Origin: Flavobacterium sp. 90
Lineage (GTDB): Bacteria; Bacteroidota; Bacteroidia; Flavobacteriales; Flavobacteriaceae
Reading direction: 5' to 3'
Length of the DNA stretch: 64,000 bases
Assembly: GCF_004339525.1 (NCBI RefSeq)
Contig: NZ_SMGE01000001.1
Location: 6,572,001-6,636,000, forward strand
The position numbers and the translations under genes are program-made. The notes beneath the pieces are model-generated. The model was given only the letters and a program-made list of their open reading frames with translations. It was not told where the DNA came from and ran no database searches. Shown one piece after another: positions 17,249-26,199 of this stretch; positions within the stretch are counted from its first letter, which is position 1, and every line of letters starts with the position of its first letter.

Positions 17249-17965
17249 TTTTAATTTACCAAATTTTATTTTTAATTTAAAAACCATTAAACTATCTAAA
17301 CCTTTAATATCTATACGTTTAACTTCGTAATTATCCTTAAACGGAAATGTATTAGGACGATTACCAATCTTTAGTCCAAATTTCATTTTATTTTCGCTAA
17401 TCAAAGTTTTAAAATTAGCTTTTTCAGTACTTTCCTTAGGATAATTTCCATAAGGATAAGCTAGTGCCGGATATACATTAAGATTATGACTTTTTATTTC
17501 TTCCTCACATTTCAAAAAATCATTTTGTATCTCCAAAGGACTTAAAGTTTGATATCTGTTGTGTTGATAAGAATGATAACCTAGCTCAATTATTTCAGAT
17601 GGCAATTGTTTTAATTGCTCAATAGTCATTATTTTTTGTGCCGGTTCTCCTGTACTCTCATTCCATAAATCTGTTTTTCCAATATATTGAAAAGGAATAA
17701 AAAAACTAGCTTTTAGTTTAAATTTTTCTAATAATGGCAACGCATAAATTAATTGATTTTCTGTAACGTCATCAAACGTAAGAATAATGCTTTTTTTAGG
17801 AATCGCTTTCATTATGTTTAACTCAGAAAAATGAAATGTTTTATACCCTTTTTCTGTTAAATACTGAAATTGTCTTTCTAAATTTTGTACCGAAACTGTC
17901 AATTTATTACAATCTGAATCAGATTGACATACATTATGATACATTAAAATTGGTAATTTAGACAT
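17240..17965 (-). CDS. polysaccharide deacetylase family protein
   Basis: 241-residue NodB-fold (carbohydrate esterase 4) protein. It shows ILMYHNV at the start, the metal/catalytic strand IILTFDDV (near 58-65) and GYHSYQHNRYQTLS with the two metal histidines (about 128-135). It has no signal peptide, so it probably works in the cytoplasm or at the inner face of the membrane on a sugar precursor or lipid-linked intermediate. Located within the glycosyltransferase region, it may remove an N-acetyl group during LPS core assembly (inference). Its 3' end overlaps the preceding gene by 9 bases. Confidence 0.86.
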   Translation of the reverse strand: MSKLPILMYHNVCQSDSDCNKLTVSVQNLERQFQYLTEKGYKTFHFSELNIMKAIPKKSIILTFDDVTENQLIYALPLLEKFKLKASFFIPFQYIGKTDLWNESTGEPAQKIMTIEQLKQLPSEIIELGYHSYQHNRYQTLSPLEIQNDFLKCEEEIKSHNLNVYPALAYPYGNYPKESTEKANFKTLISENKMKFGLKIGNRPNTFPFKDNYEVKRIDIKGLDSLMVFKLKIKFGKLKLF

Positions 17966-18002
17966 TTTAATTAATTTTCGGTAAAGTTATACTTTTTAAC
18001 AT

Positions 18003-18010
18003 TAATTTTG
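18003..18010 (+). promoter_or_regulatory. -7 promoter element of the glycosyltransferase at 18029
   Basis: TAATTTTG matches the consensus and overlaps the TTG at 18008, so translation must begin downstream, at GTG 18029. Confidence 0.5.
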
Positions 18011-18028
18011 CCGAAAAAATCAGAAATC

Positions 18029-18778
18029 GTGTCCACCAAAAACATCAGTGTTATCTCTCTTTCCTATAATGATGAGATCTATATAAAAAAGCATATTGAT
18101 AATTTATCTTTTGCCAATGAGATTATTTTAATCGACAATAATAGCACTGATAAAACCGCTGCAATTGCTGAAGAATTAGGAGCAACCGTAATTCATCAAA
18201 AGGATACTAAAAGGGCTGATATTATAAAATCTACAATTGAGTCTACGAGAAACAATTGGCTAATTGTGATTAATACGACAGATCATCTTTCGGAAGAACT
18301 TATAAATGAATTAACTAGAGAAATTGATAAGTCAAAAACTGCTGCATCCTATTTTACCGGACAAACTTTATTTTTCTTTGGAAAAACAATAAAATATGGT
18401 GTTTATTTAAATAAAAAGAAACTTTTAGTCTTTGATAAAACAAGATTCTCTTACTCAGAAGATTTTAATCATAACCCACCTAAAAGAGCAACCGTTTTCA
18501 AGAACAAGATAAACTCTTTTTCTTATAAAAATTTTGACGATTTTAATAGCAGACTAAATATAATTCGAAAAGAAGAAGCATTGGTTTTATTTCAAAATAA
18601 TAAAAAACCAAATATCTATCATTTTTTCATGAAACCATTTTTCCTTTTTATCAATCAATATTTTCTAAAATTAGGTTTTATAAATGGTCGGGAAGGATTT
18701 ATTTTAGCATATATATGCTCTTTTTCTGTTTTAAAACGTTACTTTATTTTATGGTTATTATATCGTAACATGGATTGA
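18029..18778 (+). CDS. family 2 glycosyltransferase paralogue with altered DxD motif
   Basis: 249-residue relative of the WaaE/KdtX-like enzymes at 16499 and 21154: ISVISLSYNDE, EIILIDNNSTDKT and the C-terminal FFLFINQYFLK are preserved. However, where both paralogues have LDADER this protein reads INTTDH (about 84-89), losing both aspartates of the metal-binding site. It may therefore be inactive, metal-independent or a partner protein. The GTG start was chosen because a -7 promoter element covers the upstream TTG. It is divergent from the deacetylase gene and followed after 65 bases by the GT9 gene. Confidence 0.75.
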   Translation: MSTKNISVISLSYNDEIYIKKHIDNLSFANEIILIDNNSTDKTAAIAEELGATVIHQKDTKRADIIKSTIESTRNNWLIVINTTDHLSEELINELTREIDKSKTAASYFTGQTLFFFGKTIKYGVYLNKKKLLVFDKTRFSYSEDFNHNPPKRATVFKNKINSFSYKNFDDFNSRLNIIRKEEALVLFQNNKKPNIYHFFMKPFFLFINQYFLKLGFINGREGFILAYICSFSVLKRYFILWLLYRNMD

Positions 18779-18843
18779 TTATTTCGTTTTTTTTTAAACC
18801 AAAACAAGAATCAAATTTTTAAGCCCTCAAATTTAATTTTAAG

Positions 18844-19905
18844 ATGAAAATATTAATTATACAACAAAAAAGAATTGGAGATGTTTTACTAAGCTCTATC
18901 CTATGTAATAGTATAAAAATGGACCACCCAAACGCTACGATAGATTTTATGTGCTACCCAAATTGTACAGATGTTTTATTGGGTAATCCAAATATTGACT
19001 CTATTATAGTGTTGCCAAACGAAATAAGAAAATCATATTTATCATTTTTTAAATTTATTTTTGAAATTAAATCTAAAAAATACGATGTTTTGATTGACGC
19101 ATATGGCAAATTAGAAACTAATTTAATAACATTATTTTCAGGCGCAAATACAAAAATATCCTACTACAAATGGTATTCTTCGTTAATTTATAATCATAAT
19201 ATTTCGAGATTATCAAGAGAGACCAAATCAACCTATGGCCAGGCAATAGACAATAGACTTTTGCTGTTACAACCTTTAAATCTGGATAATACTAATCCTT
19301 ATCCTAAATTATACGTTGCTCCTAAAGACAATCAGGATGCTCTGGCTTTATTTGAAAAACACAATATAGAAAAAGATCAAAAAATTGTAATGTTCAGCCT
19401 TTTAGGAAGTGAAGAAGCAAAAACATATCCTTTAGAATATATGGCAGAAGTAGTAGAATATGTTAGTAATAATAAAGATGTTACGATACTGTTTAATTAC
19501 TTTCCAAGTCAGGTTGAAGATGCTAAAATAATCTATAATCTATGCTCTAAAAAAACGCAGGAAAAAATACATTTTGACTTGTTAGCTGATAATTTAAGAT
19601 CCTTTATTGCTATAATGAACCTTTGCGATGTCATTATAGGAAATGATGGTGGTGCTATAAATATGGCAAAGGCACTAAATAAACCTTCTTTTACCATTTT
19701 TTCTTCCCATGTTGACAAAAATGACTGGGCAACTTTTGAGGATGGTCAACAAAATATTTCTGTACATTTAAGTGATTACAAACCTGAACTAGTTGAAAAC
19801 TTACCTAACAAGGAAATAAAATCAAATTCGGCTAATCTATATAGTAAATTCACTCCTGATTTATTTAAAGATCAAATTATATTTTTTATAAACCAACATC
19901 TATAA
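18844..19905 (+). CDS. glycosyltransferase family 9 (heptosyltransferase-like), first copy
   Basis: 353-residue GT-B enzyme of the ADP-heptose:LPS heptosyltransferase family. The N-terminus ILIIQQKRIGDVLLSS is the typical IGDvl signature, and IIGNDGGAINMAKAL (about 262-276) is the sugar-nucleotide-binding segment near the C-terminal domain, with D-GG in place of the usual D-GP/S. It is a close tandem paralogue of the next gene, sharing the FEKHN, LLGSE and KTYPLE blocks. It probably adds a core heptose or similar sugar to LPS at the inner membrane. It may be read through from the gene before it. Confidence 0.87.
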   Translation: MKILIIQQKRIGDVLLSSILCNSIKMDHPNATIDFMCYPNCTDVLLGNPNIDSIIVLPNEIRKSYLSFFKFIFEIKSKKYDVLIDAYGKLETNLITLFSGANTKISYYKWYSSLIYNHNISRLSRETKSTYGQAIDNRLLLLQPLNLDNTNPYPKLYVAPKDNQDALALFEKHNIEKDQKIVMFSLLGSEEAKTYPLEYMAEVVEYVSNNKDVTILFNYFPSQVEDAKIIYNLCSKKTQEKIHFDLLADNLRSFIAIMNLCDVIIGNDGGAINMAKALNKPSFTIFSSHVDKNDWATFEDGQQNISVHLSDYKPELVENLPNKEIKSNSANLYSKFTPDLFKDQIIFFINQHL

Positions 19906-20080
19906 CTAAATTGTACTCTTTTAAAAACTAAGTAAATACATTGAAACCAATAGTTTATTTTATACGTTTTTACTGCGGTAATAAAAATTTCGGTTGTCTT
20001 TTTACGCTAATTTAACACGGCATTTGATAAATTTATAGATTCGTTTTTAAACCTTATTCGATTTTCATTGTCTAACTGGC

Positions 20081-21157
20081 ATGAAAATACTTGTAATTCA
20101 AAAAAAGATGATTGGCGACGTACTAATTAGTACTGTCATATGCAATAATTTACGTATTGCTTATCCAGATGCTCAAATAAATTATCTGGTAAACACCTCA
20201 ACAACCCCTATTTTAGAAGGGAATTTAAATATTGACAATATTATATTATTCGAAGAAAAACATCGAAAAAATAAAAAAGAATTATTAAATCTCGGACTGC
20301 AAATTCGAAAAGAAAAATACGATTTAGTAATCGATGCCTATTCAAAACTTGAAAGCTGGATTTTGGTTTTACTGAGCAATGCCAAACGCAAAATCTCCTA
20401 TAAAAAACCCGGAAGAACTTTTTTATATACAGATAATGTCCCGTTTGAACCTTTCCCTAAAACTAATTTAGGTCTGGCAATCGAAAGACGTCTTTCGTTG
20501 TTAGAACCTTTAGATTTAAAAATTAAGATTGATCCAATTCCGAAATTATTTGTTTCTGAAAAAGAAAATCAGGAAGCAATTGCTCTTTTTGAAAAACACA
20601 ATGTTCGAAAAGATCGAAAAACCGTTATGATAAGTCTTTTAGGAAGCGAAAAGCTAAAAACATATCCGTTAGAATTCATGGCTAAAGTAGTTGATTATGT
20701 TGCTGACAATGCCGATGTAAATATTCTTTTCAACTATTTTCCGAAACAAATTCAAGAAGCAAAAACGGTATTTGATGCTTGCAAACCTTCGACTCAGGAA
20801 AAAATCTATTTTGATATGTTAGGAGGAGATTTGCGTTCGTTTATTGGCTTGGTAAATCAATGTGATATTATTATTGGTAATGATGGCGGTGCAATAAATA
20901 TGGCTAAAGCACTTGAGAAACCATCTTTTATTATTTTTTCGCCTTGGATAGAAAAGAAAATCTGGGCTACTTTTGAAGATGGAATTCATCATCTTTCGGT
21001 ACATTTAAAAGATTATCGTCCGGATTTATTCGAACAAAAAACAGAAAAAATGCTCAAGAAAAAATCTTTGTCTTTGTATGAGGAATTTAAACCTGATTTT
21101 TTTAAGGCTAAAATCAAATTATTCCTGGAACAAAATTTAAGTAATTCTGCAGAATGA
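20081..21157 (+). CDS. glycosyltransferase family 9 (heptosyltransferase-like), second copy
   Basis: 358-residue GT9 protein, paralogue of the preceding gene and co-linear with it over its whole length: ILVIQKKMIGDVLIST at the start and IIGNDGGAINMAKAL near residue 265. GT9 enzymes transfer heptose (or hexose/hexosamine in some LPS cores) onto the growing core. 175 bases separate it from its paralogue, so it may have its own promoter, though I see no clear one. Its stop overlaps the start of the following glycosyltransferase (ATGA), showing translational coupling. Confidence 0.87.
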   Translation: MKILVIQKKMIGDVLISTVICNNLRIAYPDAQINYLVNTSTTPILEGNLNIDNIILFEEKHRKNKKELLNLGLQIRKEKYDLVIDAYSKLESWILVLLSNAKRKISYKKPGRTFLYTDNVPFEPFPKTNLGLAIERRLSLLEPLDLKIKIDPIPKLFVSEKENQEAIALFEKHNVRKDRKTVMISLLGSEKLKTYPLEFMAKVVDYVADNADVNILFNYFPKQIQEAKTVFDACKPSTQEKIYFDMLGGDLRSFIGLVNQCDIIIGNDGGAINMAKALEKPSFIIFSPWIEKKIWATFEDGIHHLSVHLKDYRPDLFEQKTEKMLKKKSLSLYEEFKPDFFKAKIKLFLEQNLSNSAE

Positions 21158-21924
21158 TTTTACAGGAAAAACAACTTTTAACGGCATTGGTAATTACCTA
21201 TAATGAAGAACAAAATATAAAAAATATTCTTGATGATTTCGCTTTCGCTGATGAGATAATCGTGGTAGATTCTTTCAGTACAGATAAAACTTTTGAAATA
21301 GCGTCTTCTTTTAAGAACGTAAAAGTTGTACAACGTTCTTTTGATAATTTTGCTTCTCAACGCAATTATGCGTTGAGTTTAGCCTCAAATTCCTGGATTC
21401 TTTTTCTAGATGCTGACGAAAGATTAACGCCTGAACTTCAGCAAGAAATTAGCTTTATAATCAATCAGGAAAATAGCGTTTCAGCCTATTTTATACGTCG
21501 AAATTTCATGTTTGAAAATAAAAAATTACGTTTTAGCGGATGGCAAACTGATAAGATTATTAGGCTTTTCAGAAAAGAAAATGCCATTTATAATCTCAAA
21601 AAAATTGTTCACGAAAAACTAATCATTCAGGGGAAAACAGGAAAGTTAAAAAATAAACTTATTCATCATTCCTATTCAAATTATCACGATTATAAGCAAA
21701 AAATGATTTTCTACGGACAATTAAAAGCTCAGGAAGAAGTTTTAAAAGAAACATCTCCCAATTTTTTCCATTTTTATATTCGTCCTGCATACCAATTTTT
21801 GAATCAATATCTTGTTCGCTTTGGTTTCCTGGACGGTAAAAAAGGGATCATAATTTGTTATTTAAATGCTTTGAGCGTTGCCGTACGTTTCCAGGAACTT
21901 AAAAAAATTAAGGCAAAAAACTAA
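21154..21924 (+). CDS. family 2 glycosyltransferase (WaaE/KdtX-like)
   Basis: 256-residue GT-A enzyme with ALVITYNEEQNI near the start, DEIIVVDSFSTD, and an intact LDADER motif (about 87-92). The C-terminus FYIRPAYQFLNQYLVRFGFLDG matches that of its paralogues at 16499 and 18029. It probably adds one sugar to LPS core. It overlaps the GT9 gene by 4 bases and is convergent with the kinase gene, overlapping that by 4 bases at its 3' end. Confidence 0.88.
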   Translation: MILQEKQLLTALVITYNEEQNIKNILDDFAFADEIIVVDSFSTDKTFEIASSFKNVKVVQRSFDNFASQRNYALSLASNSWILFLDADERLTPELQQEISFIINQENSVSAYFIRRNFMFENKKLRFSGWQTDKIIRLFRKENAIYNLKKIVHEKLIIQGKTGKLKNKLIHHSYSNYHDYKQKMIFYGQLKAQEEVLKETSPNFFHFYIRPAYQFLNQYLVRFGFLDGKKGIIICYLNALSVAVRFQELKKIKAKN

Positions 21925-22691
21925 GATTTCCAGAATTTCAGTTTCTTTTTAAGCCTTTGCTTTTTTGCAAATCCTTCCTGAAAATCAGCGGTTGCCTGCC
22001 ACATTTTTTCAAAAATTTCAGCTTCGGTTTTCTCCGCGTAAAACTTCGAATATTCGTTGCTCATTATCGCAATCATACCTTTTTTAGGCGTTAAGCGACT
22101 AAAATTATTTATACGTTGCTCAAAACTCATTGAATCGTGAAAATTCATTCGATTTAAATCAACTAAGAAAAATTCATATCTATTTTCAGTAACTTTTTTA
22201 ATCAAAGTATTTCCCGGAGAATGATCCAGAAACTCTACTCCTTTTTCATGCAAATCAAAAGTAAACTTTGTAAATTGTCTTAAAATAGCATCATGATCCG
22301 GATAGTCCGGAATCTCTACAAGCTCTCTATAAGTCAAATCGCAAGTAAGATGCTCGCTTGCGTAATAACTGTCTCTTAAACCAATAGCATTAAAATTCTC
22401 CAAAAAAGCAATTGGCTCTGGAGTTCCGATACCTTTTTCCAGTAAAATCGTAGCGTACTCAAACGAACGTCTGGCCTTTGATTTTCTGAAATATTTATAG
22501 GCAATTTTGTTAACTATATTTGGAATTTTGAATGATTTGATGTTGATTATTTTTCCGTTCAAATCAAATAATTTGATTTTATTACGATCTCCATTACCAA
22601 AAAGCTCTCCTTCAGTATTAAAGTTTTTAATCAGAAGCAGTATATCTTTTGAGCTTTTTACAGCAGAAGAAAATTTAAATTTTGCAATCAT
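21921..22691 (-). CDS. lipopolysaccharide core kinase-like protein (WaaP/KdkA fold)
   Basis: 256-residue protein kinase-fold enzyme of the LPS kinase group, which phosphorylates Kdo or heptose. The catalytic loop is FLDHSPGNTLIK (about 162-173), with Asp and Asn in the expected places, and the metal-binding segment is LVDLNRMNF (about 183-191). The ATP-site lysine region lies near VNKIAYKYFRKSKARRSFE. It is the second gene of a two-gene minus-strand unit with the DUF5672 gene (17-base gap). Its setting among core glycosyltransferases supports an LPS substrate. Confidence 0.82.
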   Translation of the reverse strand: MIAKFKFSSAVKSSKDILLLIKNFNTEGELFGNGDRNKIKLFDLNGKIINIKSFKIPNIVNKIAYKYFRKSKARRSFEYATILLEKGIGTPEPIAFLENFNAIGLRDSYYASEHLTCDLTYRELVEIPDYPDHDAILRQFTKFTFDLHEKGVEFLDHSPGNTLIKKVTENRYEFFLVDLNRMNFHDSMSFEQRINNFSRLTPKKGMIAIMSNEYSKFYAEKTEAEIFEKMWQATADFQEGFAKKQRLKKKLKFWKS

Positions 22692-22708
22692 GTTAGGGTA
22701 AAATTGAT

Positions 22709-23494
22709 TTAGTATTTTTCAATTATTGGCTTCCAAAAATTAATTACTTTGGGTTTGTTAATAGCATGACAGCCAAATGGAAGTTCATTATGGGTTAATT
22801 TCATTGCAAGATTAGGTTTTCTATCCATAGCAAAATAAACCGCTTCTTTATAATTAGGGATTTTGAAATTTAAATCTAATTCCGGTGCCTTCAAAGACCA
22901 AAAGACATCTTCAATAGCATAAATTTCTTTATCTTTTTCATTTAAAAAATCAAAAATAAATTCCTTATATTTTTTAGAAATCTCATAATGTGATTCCACC
23001 TTTCGTAATGAAAATCCACCATTTCCGACTTTAAAGAATATTGCTTCTCTAGCTCTTTTCTTTTTCGATCGGAATAATTTGGCAAATTTAAACAATAAAC
23101 TCCTGAAAGTAGAGTCTGCATAAGCTGCTAACCAAGGAGCGCCAATATAATCATATCCTTTTTCACACCAATTTTTTAACTCATCTTTAAAAACAAATGC
23201 ATCTAATTGATATATTAAAATATATTCTGTGTCTAAAAAACTTTCATAAAAAGCAGACGATAATAACAATTCATTATAGCCTTCAATATTAGCAAAATAA
23301 TGCTTTGGGAAACTTATAGAAGAAATATTATCAAATTTTTCTGATAAATAAGAGTGATTTAGTCCTTCTGGATGTACTATTACAATTTCATAATCTTTTA
23401 AGATTTTACAGCACTGAAGAAAAGATTTCTCTTCTAGATTACCAAAAAATTCCTTATATACAGGAATAACTATTTTTACAAAATTTTTAGGCAT
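22709..23494 (-). CDS. DUF5672 protein, probable glycosyltransferase
   Basis: 261-residue soluble protein matching DUF5672, a family found in surface-polysaccharide loci and thought to be GT-A-like. It opens with KIVIPVYKEF, has YILIYQLDAFVF (about 90-101, with an LDAF strand end that may stand in for a DxD motif) and YDYIGAPWL, and later NGGFSLRK, a block also seen in acceptor regions of GT-A enzymes. It precedes the LPS kinase in the same unit and has its own TATGTTTG promoter element. Confidence 0.75.
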   Translation of the reverse strand: MPKNFVKIVIPVYKEFFGNLEEKSFLQCCKILKDYEIVIVHPEGLNHSYLSEKFDNISSISFPKHYFANIEGYNELLLSSAFYESFLDTEYILIYQLDAFVFKDELKNWCEKGYDYIGAPWLAAYADSTFRSLLFKFAKLFRSKKKRAREAIFFKVGNGGFSLRKVESHYEISKKYKEFIFDFLNEKDKEIYAIEDVFWSLKAPELDLNFKIPNYKEAVYFAMDRKPNLAMKLTHNELPFGCHAINKPKVINFWKPIIEKY

Positions 23495-23534
23495 GTGGCA
23501 CTTTATAATTAGATCTAGACATCAAGAATCTAAG

Positions 23535-23542
23535 CAAACATA
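23535..23542 (-). promoter_or_regulatory. -7 promoter element of the DUF5672-kinase unit
   Basis: The minus strand reads TATGTTTG, consensus match, 40 bases before the ATG. Confidence 0.5.
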
Positions 23543-23882
23543 GATGTTTTGTTTTTTTTCGAATTAAAAAAAACAAAAATAAACTTATTAATAACAAGAA
23601 AGTCAATAAATAAAAAAAATATAAATTTACATGAAAGAAATCATATAAACGTAAAAAAAATCCATATTTGATTATAAACTTCTACCCAGAAAAAAAACAT
23701 TTTTAAAACACACAACCTTAACGAAGTATACAACCTTAATACGAATTTGTATGTAGTTAAAACAGTAAGTTTTGATAATCGAAATTTAACAAACATATTA
23801 TAACGACTTTAAAACAAAACGGACATTTTTTTTTAAAGTCTAACTTAAATACATACAATAAACAATTTAGTATGATTAAAAA

Positions 23883-23913
23883 AAATGTCTGTTTTTCAAG
23901 AAAACAGACATTT
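23883..23913 (-). terminator. terminator of the crystallin-like lipoprotein gene
   Basis: Perfect 13-base arms 23883-23895 and 23901-23913 around a 5-base loop. The minus-strand transcript then runs into U residues. It lies 37 bases after the stop. Confidence 0.85.
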
Positions 23914-23949
23914 CAAATTTTATAAAACTAATTTAAGAAATATTAAAAA

Positions 23950-24651
23950 TTAGTTGTTCACTGTCACCTTAAAAGATGACATTTGATCATTCCAATTTGT
24001 ACCTGGTCCCATTCTATGACCTCCAAGGTTACCATCATAAAGTTCTAATGGCACTAAGAAACTTATTGATCTACCACCATAATTAGGATCTCTGAATAAA
24101 GTTACAGTATACTTATTAAGCACATCTACTTTAATATAAAAAGAACTTGCTTTATCATTAAAACCATAAGGAATACCAACATCAGGAATTTCAACACCAT
24201 TATCATACACTGGAAATGTTAAAAACTGTCCAGGATTAGTAATATTGTTTTCATAAAAAGTAATAGTTCCCGTTTGAACAGCAGCCGCTTTTCCTGTTAT
24301 TGATTTTTTAGAACTATTTTTATTCTCTAAATTTAAAGCTTTCTGTAAATCTTTATAATTGTCAAAAAATAACAAGCTTTTATCAGCATTTACATAAACT
24401 GCTAATTCTTGTAATTGTTGTGTTTTTTGATAAACATCGTTTGCAACACTCTCATTAAGTACAATTGTAGAATCATTTTTTACTTCGTAAGAAGATGAAT
24501 ATGATTTAGAATTGTATGAAAATTTCATAACATTCTTTGTTACGTCAGTTTTCTTTTCGATTCCATTGACATTGGAAGTTGAAGATTCCTGATCAGAACT
24601 ACATGATAATAATGAAGTTACAGCTAAAACACAAAGTAACACTTTTTTCAT
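23950..24651 (-). CDS. lipoprotein with a beta/gamma-crystallin-type calcium-binding domain
   Basis: 233-residue predicted lipoprotein with signal peptide and lipobox SLLSC (C17). Residues 40-110 form an uncharacterised spacer. Residues 128-230 look like a two-motif beta/gamma-crystallin domain: ITFYEN...PGQFLTF, then NDKASS (165-170), then VTLFRDPNYGGRSISF and NDQMSS (221-226). Both NDxxSS hexamers match the N/D-N/D-x-x-S/T-S double-clamp calcium site of microbial beta/gamma-crystallins. It is probably surface- or periplasm-exposed and calcium-stabilised; its role is unknown. It is monocistronic with its own promoter element and terminator, in the middle of glycan genes. Confidence 0.8.
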   Translation of the reverse strand: MKKVLLCVLAVTSLLSCSSDQESSTSNVNGIEKKTDVTKNVMKFSYNSKSYSSSYEVKNDSTIVLNESVANDVYQKTQQLQELAVYVNADKSLLFFDNYKDLQKALNLENKNSSKKSITGKAAAVQTGTITFYENNITNPGQFLTFPVYDNGVEIPDVGIPYGFNDKASSFYIKVDVLNKYTVTLFRDPNYGGRSISFLVPLELYDGNLGGHRMGPGTNWNDQMSSFKVTVNN

Positions 24652-25226
24652 TTTATTTTTTTTTAAGGTTAATCGTAAAAATACTACAACAAACGTACGA
24701 ATAAATACTAATATTTCTTAAAATAGAAACAAAAAATAAATATTATATTACAAAAAAGCGATTTGAAAAATTTAAATAAAAATTCAGCTAAATTCAAAAA
24801 AAACAACTTCTCCAAATTTGAATTATTATCTTTGCCGAAACTAAAGTTTTTACATCAAAAACATCAATCCGGAAGTTATAGACGAATTTGCAATCATAAA
24901 ATATGTTGGAACATTATAACAAAAATTCTTAAAAATTTAATTAATCTTTCATTTGAAGAAAATATAAACAACTATAAAAAAACTTTCAAAAATCACGCAA
25001 CCTTTAACGGCTTTTGATATCTTATTAAAAAACTTGTGCCTATGAAAAATGAAACACATTTTTCTTTAATTTTTTAAAGATTTTTTTGAAAAAAAAGCAC
25101 AATAAATTCTTTTTAATATCTTCGCCAACTTAAGAATCATCTTATATTATAAATAACATTCATTACCAGCCTAATAAGCAATTTTAATTTTAATACTAAA
25201 TATTATATTTCAACACAAAATAATTT
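24652..25226. other. intergenic region, 575 bases, possible decayed gene
   Basis: No convincing intact gene. It holds the crystallin promoter element (24690-24697, minus) and a plus-strand TATCTTTGCC element (24827-24834) that looks like a real gene start but is followed only by short broken frames. One frame from about 24845 reads SFYIKNINPEVIDEFAIIKY and then stops. An 84-codon frame beginning at a TTG (24763) has Asn/Lys-rich composition that follows from base bias, and contains the promoter-like element. I regard it as a remnant or non-coding leader. Confidence 0.4.
24690..24697 (-). promoter_or_regulatory. -7 promoter element of the crystallin lipoprotein gene
   Basis: The minus strand reads TACGTTTG, consensus match, with a leader of about 35 bases. 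Confidence 0.5.
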
Positions 25227-26189
25227 ATGCGTATCACCTTAGTAAGCTATGATAATTGGGGATTTAATAACCACATTGCGATCTCTTTAAGACAAAAGGG
25301 ACATAATGTACATCATATTAATTTTAATAAATATGAATACAAATACCCTAATTTTCTTTGCCGAATACATAATTTTATTCTGAAGTCGTTTTTTAAGAAA
25401 AACTTAAAAACGATGTATTTTGGAAAAAAAATTCTTGAAAATCTAAAAGAAATTAATGAGATACAAGATGTAATATTAGTCATCAAAGGCGATTTTATTG
25501 ATCCAAAAAGTGTTTTAGAATTAAAGAAGTTTGGAAAAAAAACAATCGCATACTTTAATGATAATACGTATCGTTGTCCTAAAATAATTAGAGTTATTCC
25601 CAATTTTGATGAAGTTTTTTCGTTTGAAAAAGAAGACTGCAAAAAATACAACTTAAAACTTGCTACAAATTGGATCTATAATTCTGAATGTAATGTGCCT
25701 CAAAAACCATTTGAATATCAGATTTTTAATATCATCTCAAAAGACCGAAGACTTCCTATTGTTTCAAAAATTGCAGCTGATTTAAAATCAAAAAATATCA
25801 GCCATAAATTTTTCGTTTATAATAAGAAATACAAACAACAAACTTCAACAGTTGAATTTATAACAAATCATATTCCATTATCAGAAATTAATGAATATAT
25901 AAATCGCTCGCAGGTTTTACTTGATGTAAATCGAAAAGGTCAAAATGGACTTACATTTAGGGTATTTGAAAGCATAGGATTGCAGAAAAAACTAATTACC
26001 ACAAATTCAGATATTGTAAATTATGATTTTTACAATCCTAAGAATATTTTGGTAATCGATGAGGGAAATCCTGATATTCCATTATCATTTTTTGAATCAG
26101 AATATGAAAATTTACCTGATAGAATTTTTTATAAATATACATTAGAAGGCTGGATTGATAATGTAGTTTATAACACTCCTACAATTTAA
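25227..26189 (+). CDS. putative glycosyltransferase (CgeB/RfaS-like)
   Basis: 320-residue soluble protein resembling GT-B proteins annotated as CgeB- or RfaS-like in polysaccharide loci. The N-terminal Rossmann-like half includes DVILVIKGDF (about 83-92) and FDEVFSFEKEDCKKYNL (about 130-146). The C-terminal half has a VLLDVNRKGQNGLTFRVFES segment (about 232-251), similar to the donor-binding E-containing region of these enzymes. The sugar is unknown. It is the first gene of a three-gene operon (10-base gaps) with a 100-base AT-rich leader containing TATCTTCG, a weak promoter match. Confidence 0.72.
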   Translation: MRITLVSYDNWGFNNHIAISLRQKGHNVHHINFNKYEYKYPNFLCRIHNFILKSFFKKNLKTMYFGKKILENLKEINEIQDVILVIKGDFIDPKSVLELKKFGKKTIAYFNDNTYRCPKIIRVIPNFDEVFSFEKEDCKKYNLKLATNWIYNSECNVPQKPFEYQIFNIISKDRRLPIVSKIAADLKSKNISHKFFVYNKKYKQQTSTVEFITNHIPLSEINEYINRSQVLLDVNRKGQNGLTFRVFESIGLQKKLITTNSDIVNYDFYNPKNILVIDEGNPDIPLSFFESEYENLPDRIFYKYTLEGWIDNVVYNTPTI

Positions 26190-26199
26190 TAAAAAAATA

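Larger units (their letters stand above)
23495..23949. other. AT-rich intergenic region, 455 bases
   Basis: No protein gene. It contains the promoter element of the DUF5672 gene on the right-to-left strand (23535-23542), a short direct repeat of CAACCTTAA about 23710-23735, and the terminator of the crystallin lipoprotein (23883-23913). The remainder is extremely A/T-rich and shows nothing else I can support. Confidence 0.6.

Noticed and set aside
24763..25017. 84-codon plus-strand frame starting at TTG
   Set aside because: Asn/Lys-rich composition follows from base bias, it has a promoter-like element inside and no recognisable domain; described only as part of the intergenic region.
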